From positions 1 through 36,378 of the IMG/VR virus record IMGVR_UViG_3300044691_000392: 36,378 nt of DNA, one strand, 5' to 3'. The stretch is from a virus. Shown piece by piece: positions 20,185 through 27,389 of this stretch. A program made the position numbers and the translations under genes. Positions within the stretch are counted from its first letter, which is position 1, and every line of letters begins with the position of its first letter. The notes below the pieces were generated by a model. It was not told the origin of the DNA, ran no database searches, and saw only the letters and a list, made by a program, of their open reading frames with translations.

Positions 20185-20203
20185 GCTACCGGAAGGAAGT
20201 AGC
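20185..20203 (-). promoter_or_regulatory. Inverted repeat upstream of the HTH gene
   Basis: GCTAC (20185-20189) and GTAGC (20199-20203) are separated by nine bases, in the 46-base gap between the TerL stop and the HTH start. This is the only gap in this part of the leftward operon. It may be an operator for the HTH protein or a small hairpin reducing read-through from the terminase genes. Confidence 0.35.
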
Positions 20204-20216
20204 AAGTTGGTGCAAG

Positions 20217-21740
20217 TCAGACGGGTAGCACCTTCGGTCGCAACCGGGCGCCCAGCAGTTCCTCGGCAGCACCGGCGACAGCGTCGAGTACGTCGTCATG
20301 CGAGCCCCGGGGGTACTCGAGCATCTGCTCCCGCAGCGTGGGGAAGTCCTCCGCCCACGCCATCCAGCCCATCTGACAGAAGTCGAGATGTTCGTCGAAC
20401 CGGCGCGGTTTCCCCTTGCTCAAGTGCCGGGTAACGAGCTTGACGCCCGGAGGCAACACCGGCTCGAGCTCGTTGCGGTAGGTATCCTCGCCGCCCATGG
20501 TGTCGTCGATGAACACTGTGTCGATCATCGGGTTGTCGTGAGTCAGGCGCCCGACCAGGTTCTTCCGCTCGTTCGGCTTCAGCTTGAAGCCCTCCGCGTA
20601 CAGCACCACCGCCCGGTTACCAGACAGTCCCACCACGGCCAGCCCGGTCGGATCCGACTTCGCATTGGTGGTCACGCCGGGGTCCACCCACAGCACCGCA
20701 CGAGTGCACCGCAGTCGGTCCAGGATCGGGGGCAGGTCACCCGGCGCCCACAGCCCGTCCTCCTGGCTGCATGGCATGTTCTGGAAGTGCAGCGCGAAGA
20801 GTCGGGTATGACGCTGGGATTGCAGGTACTCCAGTGGCCACTTGACCGGCCAGATGGACCGCTCCGAGCCGTCGGCCTCGGTGATAATCGCCGGGTAATG
20901 CCGGGGCTTGAACTGGTACTCGTCGACCCACTCGGCGCCTTCGCTGTACACCGAGCGCACCAGGTCGTGCGTCGCGCTGCCATACATCGTCGTGGTGCCA
21001 GTCCACTGGACCACCGCACGATCATTCATCGGCAAGATCGCGCCCACCGTGGCGAGGCGCTGCTTCTTCTTGTGCAGGCTGTAGTTGCCCTCGTCATCTT
21101 CGATGTCATCAAGCAAAATCAGATCCGGCCGCATGCCGTGCACGTTCGCGCCGAGCTGGTTCGAGTCGATCCCGTGCGCCATCACCACCGCACCGGAACT
21201 GGCTACGTACATGTGCCGGGCTTCGGCGACGGCCCGGCCGCCCACCTTCGCCGGCGTGCACAGATCCGGAAAGTCGTTGCGCAACAGCGGGTAGGTGTCC
21301 ATGCAGTGCCGCAGGTTTCCCATGATGCGCTCGGCGGCAATCTTGTTAGCGCCGAACATCATCACCATCCGGCGGTGCCCATGCGCAAGCGCCCACAGCG
21401 TTAAAAAGGTCTGCCAGGTTGACTTGGCGGCGCCGCGCGGAGCGATCCACGCCTGGCGGATCTGCGCCGGCGACAGGTCGCGGACCAGCCACGACTCGGC
21501 CTCGTACGCCATGTCGATATGGAACTGGGACAGGTGAATGTCCGGGGAAATGGCCGGATCAATCAAGCGCTGATCACAGTAGAGCAACGCGAACAGCAGC
21601 GGGAACGCACGCGTCACTGCCCGGCGGTACGTGGCGTGCTCCATCGCCGCCCTGTTCAGCTTCGCCAGGTGCCAGTCCAGATCAAAAGACTCCGGCGCAT
21701 AGATGCTGGGGACGTAATCAATCACCATCGGCGCGGGCAC
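20217..21740 (-). CDS. terL: Terminase large subunit
   Basis: A 507-residue packaging ATPase-nuclease that translocates DNA into the prohead and cuts it. The N-terminal ATPase half has Walker A-like APRGAAKST and Walker B LILLDDIEDDEG. The C-terminal RNase H-like nuclease half has WVDPGV (first Asp), VFIDDTMGGED (second acidic cluster) and SHDDVLDAVAG (last Asp pair). I start at GTG 21740 because GGAGGAG lies just upstream; ATG 21728 is possible. It overlaps TerS by 23 bases. Terminase genes usually lie beside portal and capsid genes on the same strand; here they sit in a leftward accessory operon. Confidence 0.9.
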   Translation of the reverse strand: MPAPMVIDYVPSIYAPESFDLDWHLAKLNRAAMEHATYRRAVTRAFPLLFALLYCDQRLIDPAISPDIHLSQFHIDMAYEAESWLVRDLSPAQIRQAWIAPRGAAKSTWQTFLTLWALAHGHRRMVMMFGANKIAAERIMGNLRHCMDTYPLLRNDFPDLCTPAKVGGRAVAEARHMYVASSGAVVMAHGIDSNQLGANVHGMRPDLILLDDIEDDEGNYSLHKKKQRLATVGAILPMNDRAVVQWTGTTTMYGSATHDLVRSVYSEGAEWVDEYQFKPRHYPAIITEADGSERSIWPVKWPLEYLQSQRHTRLFALHFQNMPCSQEDGLWAPGDLPPILDRLRCTRAVLWVDPGVTTNAKSDPTGLAVVGLSGNRAVVLYAEGFKLKPNERKNLVGRLTHDNPMIDTVFIDDTMGGEDTYRNELEPVLPPGVKLVTRHLSKGKPRRFDEHLDFCQMGWMAWAEDFPTLREQMLEYPRGSHDDVLDAVAGAAEELLGARLRPKVLPV

Positions 21741-22206
21741 GGATCTCCTCCTCGCGCTTCGCCAGGTCCGCCTCCGCACGCTCCACCGCAGCTCTCAGCC
21801 CTGGCGGGAGCTCCACCGCGACATCGCCGGACACCTGCAATTTGTCCGGCGCGAAGAGGCCCAGCAGCTTGGCCTCCTGCGCCCACAGCCCGACCTGAGT
21901 ACTGGTCAGCCGGGCGATCGCATCCGGGTTGTCGCCGACCTCGATGGCATCCTTCTCGGCGATGATGCGCTCTTCGGCCTGCGCAACCCGAGCCAGCTGT
22001 CGCTCACGCGCCTTGTCCGAGAGGGGGCCGATGCGCCGGATCCACTCATCGTCCAAGCGGTTCTGCACGGTGCCCTTGGACAGGCCCATCTCCCGGGCGA
22101 TCTCCCGGATGCACTTTCCCTGCTCCCGCAGTTCGTAGATCTTCTCCTGCTGCGCGATGATCTTGGCCTGGTTGGCGGCAAGATGCGGAGCGGTACCTGC
22201 GAACAC
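21718..22206 (-). CDS. terS: Terminase small subunit
   Basis: A 162-residue protein from GTG 22206 (SD AGGAAGG). Residues ~30-55 form a HTH (GKCIREIAREMGLSKG then TVQNRL), the DNA-recognition part, followed by a long helical oligomerisation region (RERQLARVAQAEERIIAE) and a C-terminal segment (ALRAAVERAEADLAK) that would contact TerL. TerS binds the packaging site and loads DNA onto TerL. Adjacent to and overlapping terL. Confidence 0.8.
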   Translation of the reverse strand: MFAGTAPHLAANQAKIIAQQEKIYELREQGKCIREIAREMGLSKGTVQNRLDDEWIRRIGPLSDKARERQLARVAQAEERIIAEKDAIEVGDNPDAIARLTSTQVGLWAQEAKLLGLFAPDKLQVSGDVAVELPPGLRAAVERAEADLAKREEEIRARADGD

Positions 22207-22224
22207 CTGGCCACCTTCCTTCGT

Positions 22225-22470
22225 TCAGTCCCGCCGAGGGGCATCAGGCTTGCGGAAACGGTCCGGCTCCGGGGCCTGTTCAGGGTCGGAAAGATGCATC
22301 TCGTGGGTATGGTGAGCACCGCCGCACGCCACCAAGAACAGGACGCCCGCGCCCAAGATGTTTAGCCATCCGGCCCGGGAGAAGATGCTTCCGGCGAACA
22401 GCACCCCGCAGCCCCACGCCAAGATGTACGTGGCCCACATGAGGCGTTCCTTGAACCGCGCGGCAGTCAC
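22225..22470 (-). CDS. Two-span membrane protein
   Basis: An 81-residue protein from GTG 22470. Two hydrophobic segments (WATYILAWGCGVLFAG and LNILGAGVLFLVACGG) are followed by a His-rich hydrophilic tail (GAHHTHEMHL). GTGA overlap with the microprotein upstream. Function unknown; 18 bases separate it from TerS. Confidence 0.6.
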   Translation of the reverse strand: MTAARFKERLMWATYILAWGCGVLFAGSIFSRAGWLNILGAGVLFLVACGGAHHTHEMHLSDPEQAPEPDRFRKPDAPRRD

Positions 22471-22547
22471 CGGCAGCCCTTGCCGTCACACAGCGGGCAA
22501 ACCGTCCACTCGCCGTCGCCGCCCCGGTACAGCCCGCCGTCGCACAT
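22467..22547 (-). CDS. 26-residue Zn-knuckle microprotein
   Basis: ATG 22547 to TGA 22467. The peptide has MCDGG at the start and CPLCDGKGC near the end, the C-P-x-C-x-G-x-G-C half-motif of DnaJ-type zinc centres. TGATG upstream and GTGA downstream couple it to its neighbours, so it is likely translated. Small as it is, it has enough Cys for one zinc. Confidence 0.5.
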   Translation of the reverse strand: MCDGGLYRGGDGEWTVCPLCDGKGCR

Positions 22548-22693
22548 CACGGGTTCCGCTTCTGCTTACCGCCGGTCAGCCTCGACCCGGTCACCAACTT
22601 GCCCTTGCCCCCGAAGCTGCCCATCGGCTTGGACTGCTGGGCCTTGACCTTGCGGGTCGTGGTGGTGCGCACGGTCTTCGTGAAGAATCCCAT
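22547..22693 (-). CDS. 48-residue basic protein
   Basis: ATG 22693 to TGA 22547, coupled by TGATG on both sides. It is very basic and low in hydrophobics (TVRTTTTRKVKAQQSKP then GSFGGKGKLVTGSRL, GGKQKRNP), likely disordered and able to bind nucleic acid. No family recognised. Confidence 0.55.
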   Translation of the reverse strand: MGFFTKTVRTTTTRKVKAQQSKPMGSFGGKGKLVTGSRLTGGKQKRNP

Positions 22694-22836
22694 CACTTAC
22701 CCCGCTTCTTGAACGGGTCCGAGCGGTCGATCAGCTCACGCCAGTCCCGCTGCGAGTGGGTGTGCGCATCGGTGCGGCTACACAGATCGCAGCCCTTGGT
22801 GAGGTGCACCTTGGCGTCGGGCTCGCGGCGGCCCAT
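22693..22836 (-). CDS. 47-residue protein with CxxC and HTH motif residues
   Basis: ATG 22836 to TGA 22693. It contains HLTKGCDLCSRTDAHTHS, giving C-x2-C with nearby His residues as a possible zinc site, then a basic helix (RDWRELIDRSDPFKKRGK). Coupled on both sides. Function unknown. Confidence 0.55.
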   Translation of the reverse strand: MGRREPDAKVHLTKGCDLCSRTDAHTHSQRDWRELIDRSDPFKKRGK

Positions 22837-23108
22837 CAGAGGTCACCATCGATGCCGTGGAACGCCTCAAGCTCGTTGAGGAACAGCTCCAACAGCCACG
22901 CCCGGTTGGCCAGCACCCGCTTGTTGGTGCCCGAAGCGGCGTCCCGCTGCTCCTGCAACGCCTCCAGGGCGATGCGGAGTTCGGTGGCCAGAACTGGCCC
23001 GTGGATGTCGTGCTCGTGCAGGCGCGGCTTGACGCGGCGCTGCGGGGTGGAGTGATCACCGTTGAGTGTCAAGGTAGCGCCCGCATGGGGGTCGCTGAGA
23101 GAATCCAT
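22836..23108 (-). CDS. First gene of the leftward operon, unknown
   Basis: A 90-residue protein from ATG 23108 with GGAG nine bases upstream. The first third is basic and His-rich (RRVKPRLHEHDIHGP); the rest is helical (ELRIALEALQEQRDAA and LANRAWLLELFLNELEAF). It is the promoter-proximal gene next to the integrase and so is expressed first; unknown function. Confidence 0.6.
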   Translation of the reverse strand: MDSLSDPHAGATLTLNGDHSTPQRRVKPRLHEHDIHGPVLATELRIALEALQEQRDAASGTNKRVLANRAWLLELFLNELEAFHGIDGDL

Positions 23109-23238
23109 GAGCCTCTGCTCCAGGTAGCTCTGGTGCGGGTGGAAGTCCTGGCTAGCAGTTCGAGCTGCTGGTCAGGGCGTTGCTGGCAACACACATGCGT
23201 TGGCCGGGATGACCAAGGTGAAGCTGTAGCATACACGC
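23109..23238. promoter_or_regulatory. Divergent promoter region with palindromes; candidate attP
   Basis: This 130-base gap separates the leftward operon from the integrase. It holds an imperfect palindrome at 23154-23169 (AGCAGTTCGAGCTGCT), an inverted repeat GTTGC-TG-GCAAC at 23179-23190, and the perfect palindrome ACACGCGTGT at 23233-23242 overlapping the integrase GTG. TAGCAT at 23227-23232 is a reasonable -10 that would start transcription at or near the GTG. Serine-integrase attP sites are often found next to the integrase gene, so this is one candidate. Confidence 0.45.
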
Positions 23239-24702
23239 GTGTCACCCTCCCCGGAACCCAATGACGCTGCGCTACGAGCCGGCCTTTACTGCCGGGTCAG
23301 CAATGACCCGAGTAAGCGCGGCGCATCTGTCGCTGACCAGGAGAAAGAGGGTAGGCGGTGGTGTGAGGATAACGGGTACACGATCGCGTGGGTGATCGTC
23401 GACAACGACCTGTCGGCCAGTAAGGGCTCGAAGGAACGTCCGGGGTACGAGCGAGTCAAGGTGAACCTGGCTGGCGCCGACCCGGTGGACGTGCTGGTGA
23501 CATGGGAGTCCTCGAGGCTCGGACGTGATCTTGACATGTACGTGGAGATGCGGAACCTGTTCGAGAACTCCAACACGCTGCTGTCCTACAACGGGCGCCT
23601 CTACGACATGTCCCGCATCGACGACCGGTTCACCACCGGCCTGGATGCGCTGATCGACGAACGCTACTCGGGTGAGATCAGGAAGCGGGTGCTGCGCTCA
23701 GTGCGGTCGCGCATAGCTAAAGGCCTACCGCACGGGCGGCTCCCGTTCGGCTATCAAGAGGTGTACGACCCCACCACCGGGGCACCGTTGAGTCGTGAGA
23801 TTGACCCGGCCAACGCCCGGATCGTCACGGAGATCGTTCGCCGGATGCTGGGCGGGGATGCCGCCTACGCGATCGCGCAAGATCTGAACGGCCGGGGGGT
23901 GCCGACGCCGAGCGATGTGGTCCGAGCTCGGCGCAATCAGCCGGCGGATCCGACATCACGATGGTCGATCGAGGCGGTGCGGCGGATCGCCTCGAACCCC
24001 ACCTACGCGGCGCTGCGGATGCACAAGACCAACTTCGCGGGGGAGGGCAACTGGCCGGCGATCATCTCCCAGACCGACCACCAGCGCATGTTGGCGATGC
24101 TGGCCGACCCGCGCCGGCGCACCTACCGGGAAGCGGCGGCGACGAAGCACCTGCTGTCCGGGATCGCGGAGTGTGGTGTGTGCGGGGCTCGGTGTCGCCT
24201 GGTGAAGACCCGGGGCATCGCCACTTACGGGTGTTCGAAGAACTTCTGTGTGGGCGCGGCGCAAACGTCCCTGGACGGGTACATCGCGTTCCGGACCGTG
24301 CGCCGGCTGGAGGATCCGGCGTACCGGGCGTCGCTGGAGCGCGAGGACGAGCCGGAGGTCCCCGCCGCTGTCGCCGAACTCGAGCAGTTGGAAGCCCGGA
24401 TGGAAGCCTTCTACTCCTCGGCGGAGGAACCGGACGGGATCTCCCCGGAGACCTTGGCTCGAATGGAAGCGAAGTATCTGCCGTTGATCGAGGACGCCCG
24501 TTCCCGGTCGGTTCCTTCGACGGTGCCGACGGTGTTGCGGGATGGGTTGACGGCGCCGGACGCCACCCAGTGGTGGCTGGGGCTGTCTCCGTCCGGTCGC
24601 CGTCGTGTGGTGAGGGCATTGATGGTGGTGCGGATCAATCGCTCGAGCAAGCCAGGGTCGAAGGTGTTTGACCCCGCGCGCATCGCCGTGGAGTGGCTCT
24701 AG
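23239..24702 (+). CDS. int: Large serine integrase
   Basis: A 487-residue site-specific recombinase that inserts the phage genome at attB. The N-terminal resolvase domain has the nucleophile Ser21 in YCRVSND and the S-R-L-G-R-D block (WESSRLGRDLDMY). A recombinase domain follows (GLPHGRLPFGYQEVYD then ALN-type QDLNGRGVPTP). The zinc ribbon is AECGVCGARCRL...YGCSKNFC, then a coiled coil and a C-terminal domain. It starts at GTG 23239 without an SD, with a -10-like TAGCAT ten bases upstream, so a leaderless message is likely. Its stop overlaps the stop of the convergent gene. Confidence 0.92.
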   Translation: MSPSPEPNDAALRAGLYCRVSNDPSKRGASVADQEKEGRRWCEDNGYTIAWVIVDNDLSASKGSKERPGYERVKVNLAGADPVDVLVTWESSRLGRDLDMYVEMRNLFENSNTLLSYNGRLYDMSRIDDRFTTGLDALIDERYSGEIRKRVLRSVRSRIAKGLPHGRLPFGYQEVYDPTTGAPLSREIDPANARIVTEIVRRMLGGDAAYAIAQDLNGRGVPTPSDVVRARRNQPADPTSRWSIEAVRRIASNPTYAALRMHKTNFAGEGNWPAIISQTDHQRMLAMLADPRRRTYREAAATKHLLSGIAECGVCGARCRLVKTRGIATYGCSKNFCVGAAQTSLDGYIAFRTVRRLEDPAYRASLEREDEPEVPAAVAELEQLEARMEAFYSSAEEPDGISPETLARMEAKYLPLIEDARSRSVPSTVPTVLRDGLTAPDATQWWLGLSPSGRRRVVRALMVVRINRSSKPGSKVFDPARIAVEWL

Positions 24703-25085
24703 CGCGCCAGCGGGGGCTGGGCCGGCGTCGCTGGGGGTTCTGATTTCCGCGACCGTGCCGCGAGCGGTTCGAGGGCCCGCTGGAACGGAATGATCAGTGC
24801 CATGGCGACCGCCCCGATTAGCGTAATCGGTGTAATGAACTCAGGTGCGGCATCCGAGCCGAATTGTAAGTACAGGATGGCACGTCCGGTTAACCAGTGG
24901 AACTCGTATAGAGGTAAGCCTGGCCTGACCCAAATTGCACGTAGTTCGCGGCTTGCCGCTATGGGGACGGTGAGACGTTCATCGACGTTGAACTCTATGT
25001 CGAGCGAGTTCTCGAAGCGGTCCCTGAGCCACTGAGCTGCCGGTTCTTCATAATATGGATCCTGTTCGGCTGGTACGCAGGACAT
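24699..25085 (-). CDS. Membrane protein convergent with integrase, possible superinfection factor
   Basis: A 128-residue protein from ATG 25085. A soluble N-terminal part with a beta/alpha character (DIEFNVDERLTVPIAASR, then FHWLTGRAILYLQFG) is followed by a transmembrane segment (FITPITLIGAVAMALIIPF) and a Pro/Ala-rich basic tail. It is less G/C-biased than neighbouring genes, suggesting recent acquisition. Its position downstream of the repressor and against the integrase is typical of lysogenically expressed genes such as superinfection exclusion, but no family is recognised. Confidence 0.6.
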   Translation of the reverse strand: MSCVPAEQDPYYEEPAAQWLRDRFENSLDIEFNVDERLTVPIAASRELRAIWVRPGLPLYEFHWLTGRAILYLQFGSDAAPEFITPITLIGAVAMALIIPFQRALEPLAARSRKSEPPATPAQPPLAR

Positions 25086-25256
25086 ATGTCAGCCTCTGGT
25101 CGGACTGTAGATGCACCGCGAGCCGATCAGGGTCCGGGATCAACTTGGTGCGCTTAACGACGGGTTAACACCCCGCTGTCGCGCATGTGGTCTAGAGCGT
25201 TACTGCGCCCGTTGGAACGGTATACAACGGTACCGGAGTGCAATGTGGACACGGTA
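25086..25256. other. Non-coding gap between repressor and membrane protein, second attP candidate
   Basis: This 171-base stretch has no plausible gene and is less G/C-rich than the rest. It contains repeated ACGGTA elements (around 25217-25258, e.g. ACGGTATAC, ACGGTACC, ACGGTACT) and an imperfect inverted arrangement centred near 25220. It could hold the promoter for the membrane protein, an operator array or attP. Confidence 0.3.
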
Positions 25257-25598
25257 CTACCCCGTATCGCTCGCACCCGTTCGTGGGCGGTAGTAGGCAG
25301 TATCAGTGGCCTGATCGGCATGCGGGGGAGAGCGGCGCTGTTTGGGCTTGCGTTGCTCGAGGCGCAGTGCGACCTCGGCGAGCAGTTCGGCGTCGGACGC
25401 GTCGGACAGGGCGGGCCCCTCTACTTGCTCGCCGAGGCCGAGGATGGATTCGATGGCGCCGACGGCTGACTTGGGGATGGTCTCCCCGCGTTCCCAGCGG
25501 CCGACGGATTTGGATGACACCTCTAGTAACGCGGCTAGTTTTTCCTGACTGAGCCGCCGACGTTCGCGTGCCCGTCGGATGTCTTGCCCGGTGACCAT
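25257..25598 (-). CDS. XRE-family immunity repressor
   Basis: A 113-residue protein. Residues ~5-58 are a Cro/C1-type HTH (GQDIRRARERRRLSQEKL, then LEVSSKSVGRWERGE, then PKSAVGAIESILG). The remainder is a charged helix and a disordered basic tail, with no peptidase-type cleavage domain. I use ATG 25598; the longer frame lacks an SD. A minus-strand -10 TACAAT (25612-25607) puts the transcript start at the ATG, so the message is probably leaderless. Divergent from the Cro-like gene across six GGACA half-sites. The likely maintainer of lysogeny. Confidence 0.8.
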   Translation of the reverse strand: MVTGQDIRRARERRRLSQEKLAALLEVSSKSVGRWERGETIPKSAVGAIESILGLGEQVEGPALSDASDAELLAEVALRLEQRKPKQRRSPPHADQATDTAYYRPRTGASDTG

Positions 25599-25768
25599 GA
25601 ACCCGGATTGTAGGGACACTAACGGCCATTGAAGGACACCTTTGATGCGCGTCACGGTATTCCCCGTTCACCCGGCGCTCCGCCCACTGTCCCTGCTCAG
25701 CTAGTGTCCGTCCAGCAACGGGTGAAGATGGGCTTGACAGTCCGGACATCAAGGGACACTCTGAGGTC
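25599..25768. promoter_or_regulatory. Immunity switch: divergent promoters and GGACA operators
   Basis: Six half-sites related to AGGGACACT occur: 25612-25621, 25633-25641, 25686-25694 (reverse), 25702-25710 (reverse), 25743-25750 and 25751-25760. The leftward promoter has -10 TACAAT at 25612-25607. The rightward one has -35 TTGACA at 25734-25739 and a weak -10 about 17 bases on (25757-25762). The outermost sites overlap or abut the two -10 elements, as expected for a repressor/Cro switch. Confidence 0.65.
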
Positions 25769-26002
25769 ATGCAGGGACGCCACGTGAACGGCAGAGACCT
25801 CCGGGACATCCGGGAGCAGCAGGGGATCAACCGCCCGAAGCTGTCACAACTCTCAGGCGTGTCGGTCAGCTGGATCAAGTACATCGAAATCAACGGACGC
25901 CAACCACGCGCCGGTGCCGCGTTCGCCCTCGCCAAGGCACTCAAGGTCGACATTGCAGCGTTCACCACAGACCTGGACGCACAGCAACGGCGCGCGGCAT
26001 GA
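25769..26002 (+). CDS. Cro-like XRE DNA-binding protein
   Basis: A 77-residue HTH protein (NGRDLRDIREQQGINRPK, then LSQLSGVSVSWIKYIEINGR, then GAAFALAKALKVDIAAF) with the normal five-helix XRE layout and nothing else. First gene of the rightward early operon, divergent from the repressor. GAGG lies only two bases from the ATG, too close for a good SD, and the inferred transcript start is at the ATG, so a leaderless message is likely. Probably represses the repressor or its own promoter early in lytic growth. Confidence 0.8.
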   Translation: MQGRHVNGRDLRDIREQQGINRPKLSQLSGVSVSWIKYIEINGRQPRAGAAFALAKALKVDIAAFTTDLDAQQRRAA

Positions 26003-26175
26003 ACGCGGCCGACGTCCTCGCGGACCTACCGGCCTACCTACGTGAACTGATCATCGCCGACGTCGAAGCACGGATCCCCAACGACCCACCACCCACCAGT
26101 CGCTCCATCGAAGCGGTCGGCCGGCTGGTGCAGCAGTTCGCGGTGCTCAACCCCAAGAAGGGGGAAGCCGCCTAG
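25999..26175 (+). CDS. Small early protein
   Basis: A 58-residue protein, ATG 25999 overlapping the Cro stop (ATGA). It is helical: LADLPAYLRELIIADVEA then RSIEAVGRLVQQFAVLN, with a basic end. It is co-transcribed with the Cro-like gene and followed by a terminator, so it belongs to the immunity operon. Function unknown. Confidence 0.6.
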   Translation: MNAADVLADLPAYLRELIIADVEARIPNDPPPTSRSIEAVGRLVQQFAVLNPKKGEAA

Positions 26176-26190
26176 TCCCACCGCACGAAA

Positions 26191-26224
26191 AAGGGCCGCC
26201 CGCCTGGCAGCAGAAACGGCCCTT
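26191..26224 (+). terminator. Intrinsic terminator after the Cro operon
   Basis: AAGGGCCG (26191-26198) pairs with CGGCCCTT (26217-26224) around an 18-base loop, preceded by AAA and followed by ATTTCCT. It lies 15 bases after the stop at 26175 and would end or attenuate early transcription before the rest of the early region. Confidence 0.7.
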
Positions 26225-26270
26225 ATTTCCTCGTAACGAGCGCACGACCAGAGAGGTACGGGAGCCCGCT

Positions 26271-26459
26271 GTGCAAACTCTAATGGCTCAGTCGCCGATC
26301 TATCTACGGATAGTGGCGCAGATCAACCGAACGGTGGCACACGGTCACCGGGGCGCTCACCAGTCGCGTCACGCTGGACACGTCGGCACCGGCAACACGT
26401 TGCTGGTCGCCCCAACGGCCCAGCGCCACGGCGGCAAGCACCGCGCGGTGTCGGCATGA
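26271..26459 (+). CDS. Small His-rich basic protein
   Basis: A 62-residue protein from GTG 26271 (SD GGGAG, six bases upstream), ending in ATGA overlap. N-terminal helix (QSPIYLRIVAQINRTVA), then a His/Arg/Gly-rich segment (HGHRGAHQSRHAGHVG). The composition is odd for a folded protein; a metal- or nucleic-acid-binding peptide is possible. Coding status is less certain than for its neighbours. Confidence 0.45.
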   Translation: MQTLMAQSPIYLRIVAQINRTVAHGHRGAHQSRHAGHVGTGNTLLVAPTAQRHGGKHRAVSA

Positions 26460-26647
26460 CCCGCCCGCGACCGACCCCGCGTCCCCGCCCCAAGCCGGCT
26501 GTCCCGCAGAAGTCCGAGGACAAGGGCAAGCCGAAGCAGGTCACCTGGCTCGGTAAGACATTCGTCGAGGCGACCGATCCGATCGGGTTCGCGGCAGCGC
26601 TGGCCTGCAAGACCGGCGAGGGAATGCTGTCCGGGAGCGAGTCGTGA
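26456..26647 (+). CDS. Pro/Arg-rich small protein
   Basis: A 63-residue protein with ATGA overlap. The N-terminus is a basic Pro repeat (TRPRPTPRPRPKPAVP) and a short folded part follows (VTWLGKTFVEATDPIGF). Likely a disordered, possibly DNA-binding tail fused to a small motif. Unknown. Confidence 0.55.
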   Translation: MTRPRPTPRPRPKPAVPQKSEDKGKPKQVTWLGKTFVEATDPIGFAAALACKTGEGMLSGSES

Positions 26648-26910
26648 CCGCCCCGGAGAAGCTGCACCGCTGCGTGTCGGTACACCCGGGCAGCGAGCTC
26701 GCCATCAAGGACGCCAACAAGGGCTGGTCGAAGATCCACCGGGTCAGCAGCGTCACGAAGCTGTCGGTCCGCGAGTCCAGCTACGTGGTCGCGTGCGGCC
26801 TCCACATCGAGACCGAGGATCAGGCGCACCCGCTGTCGTCGGGGCGACTGCTCGGCAAGTGCTGCGCGTTCTGCTGGGGCCACCTGGCTCACGAAGCAGG
26901 TGCGGCATGA
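26644..26910 (+). CDS. Small Cys-containing protein
   Basis: An 88-residue protein from GTG 26644 (GTGA overlap). Beta-rich (KLHRCVSVHPGSELAI then ESSYVVACGLHIETED), ending in KCCAFCWGHLAHEAG with C-x2-C and His residues, so a zinc ribbon is plausible. Coupled to the HNH gene by ATGA. Function unknown. Confidence 0.6.
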   Translation: MTAPEKLHRCVSVHPGSELAIKDANKGWSKIHRVSSVTKLSVRESSYVVACGLHIETEDQAHPLSSGRLLGKCCAFCWGHLAHEAGAA

Positions 26911-27389
26911 ACGGGCCAGAGCCTGCATGGGCGACCCGCTTCTGGGCAAAGGTTGATTTCAATGGCCCGATCCCCGCGCATCGACCGGACCTGGGTCCGT
27001 GCCACATCTGGACTGCATCCGTGACTGAGAAGCGTGGTGGATACGGACAGTTCAGGCTCGACGGTCGCATGCGTAAAGCGCATCAGATTGCTCTGGAATT
27101 GGCCGGAGTCGAGATCCCAAGTGGTCACGTGTCTGACCACCTGTGTCGTAACCCGCCATGTGTACGCCAAACGCATCTAGAGCCAGTTACGTACGGCGTG
27201 AACTTCCTTCGAAGCGAACACCCCACTGCGATCACCGTTCGCTCGAACATCTGCCGATCCGGACGTCATGAGTTAACCGAAGACAACACGATCATGAGAG
27301 ACCGCAACGGCAAGCCCAATCGAGAATGTCGCCTATGTGACAACGAGGGGCAGCGTCTTCGTCGTATCGCACGGAAGGCGGCGGCATGA
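26907..27389 (+). CDS. HNH endonuclease
   Basis: A 160-residue protein from ATG 26907. Residues ~30-110 follow the HNH_3-type pattern: GPCHIWTASVTEKRGGYG, then AHQIALELAG, then VSDHLCRNPPCVRQTHLEPV with the H...N...H metal and catalytic residues (DHLCRNPPCV...HL). The C-terminal CRSGRHELTEDN...CRLCDNEG looks like a second small zinc module, typical of phage homing-type or HNH host-cleaving nucleases. Start and stop overlap neighbours, so it is part of the operon rather than an intron product. Confidence 0.8.
   Translation: MNGPEPAWATRFWAKVDFNGPIPAHRPDLGPCHIWTASVTEKRGGYGQFRLDGRMRKAHQIALELAGVEIPSGHVSDHLCRNPPCVRQTHLEPVTYGVNFLRSEHPTAITVRSNICRSGRHELTEDNTIMRDRNGKPNRECRLCDNEGQRLRRIARKAAA

Noticed and set aside
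20298-21404. Long open frame on the + strand opposite the terminase (368 codons)
   Set aside because: It is antisense to terL, which carries all catalytic motifs; the + strand product is Arg/His/Val-rich with no recognisable fold, as is usual for GC-rich shadow frames.
24699-26175. Toxin-antitoxin pair formed by the HTH genes and small neighbours
   Set aside because: The two XRE proteins are divergent across shared operators, typical of a repressor/Cro switch, and no toxin-like partner is recognisable.
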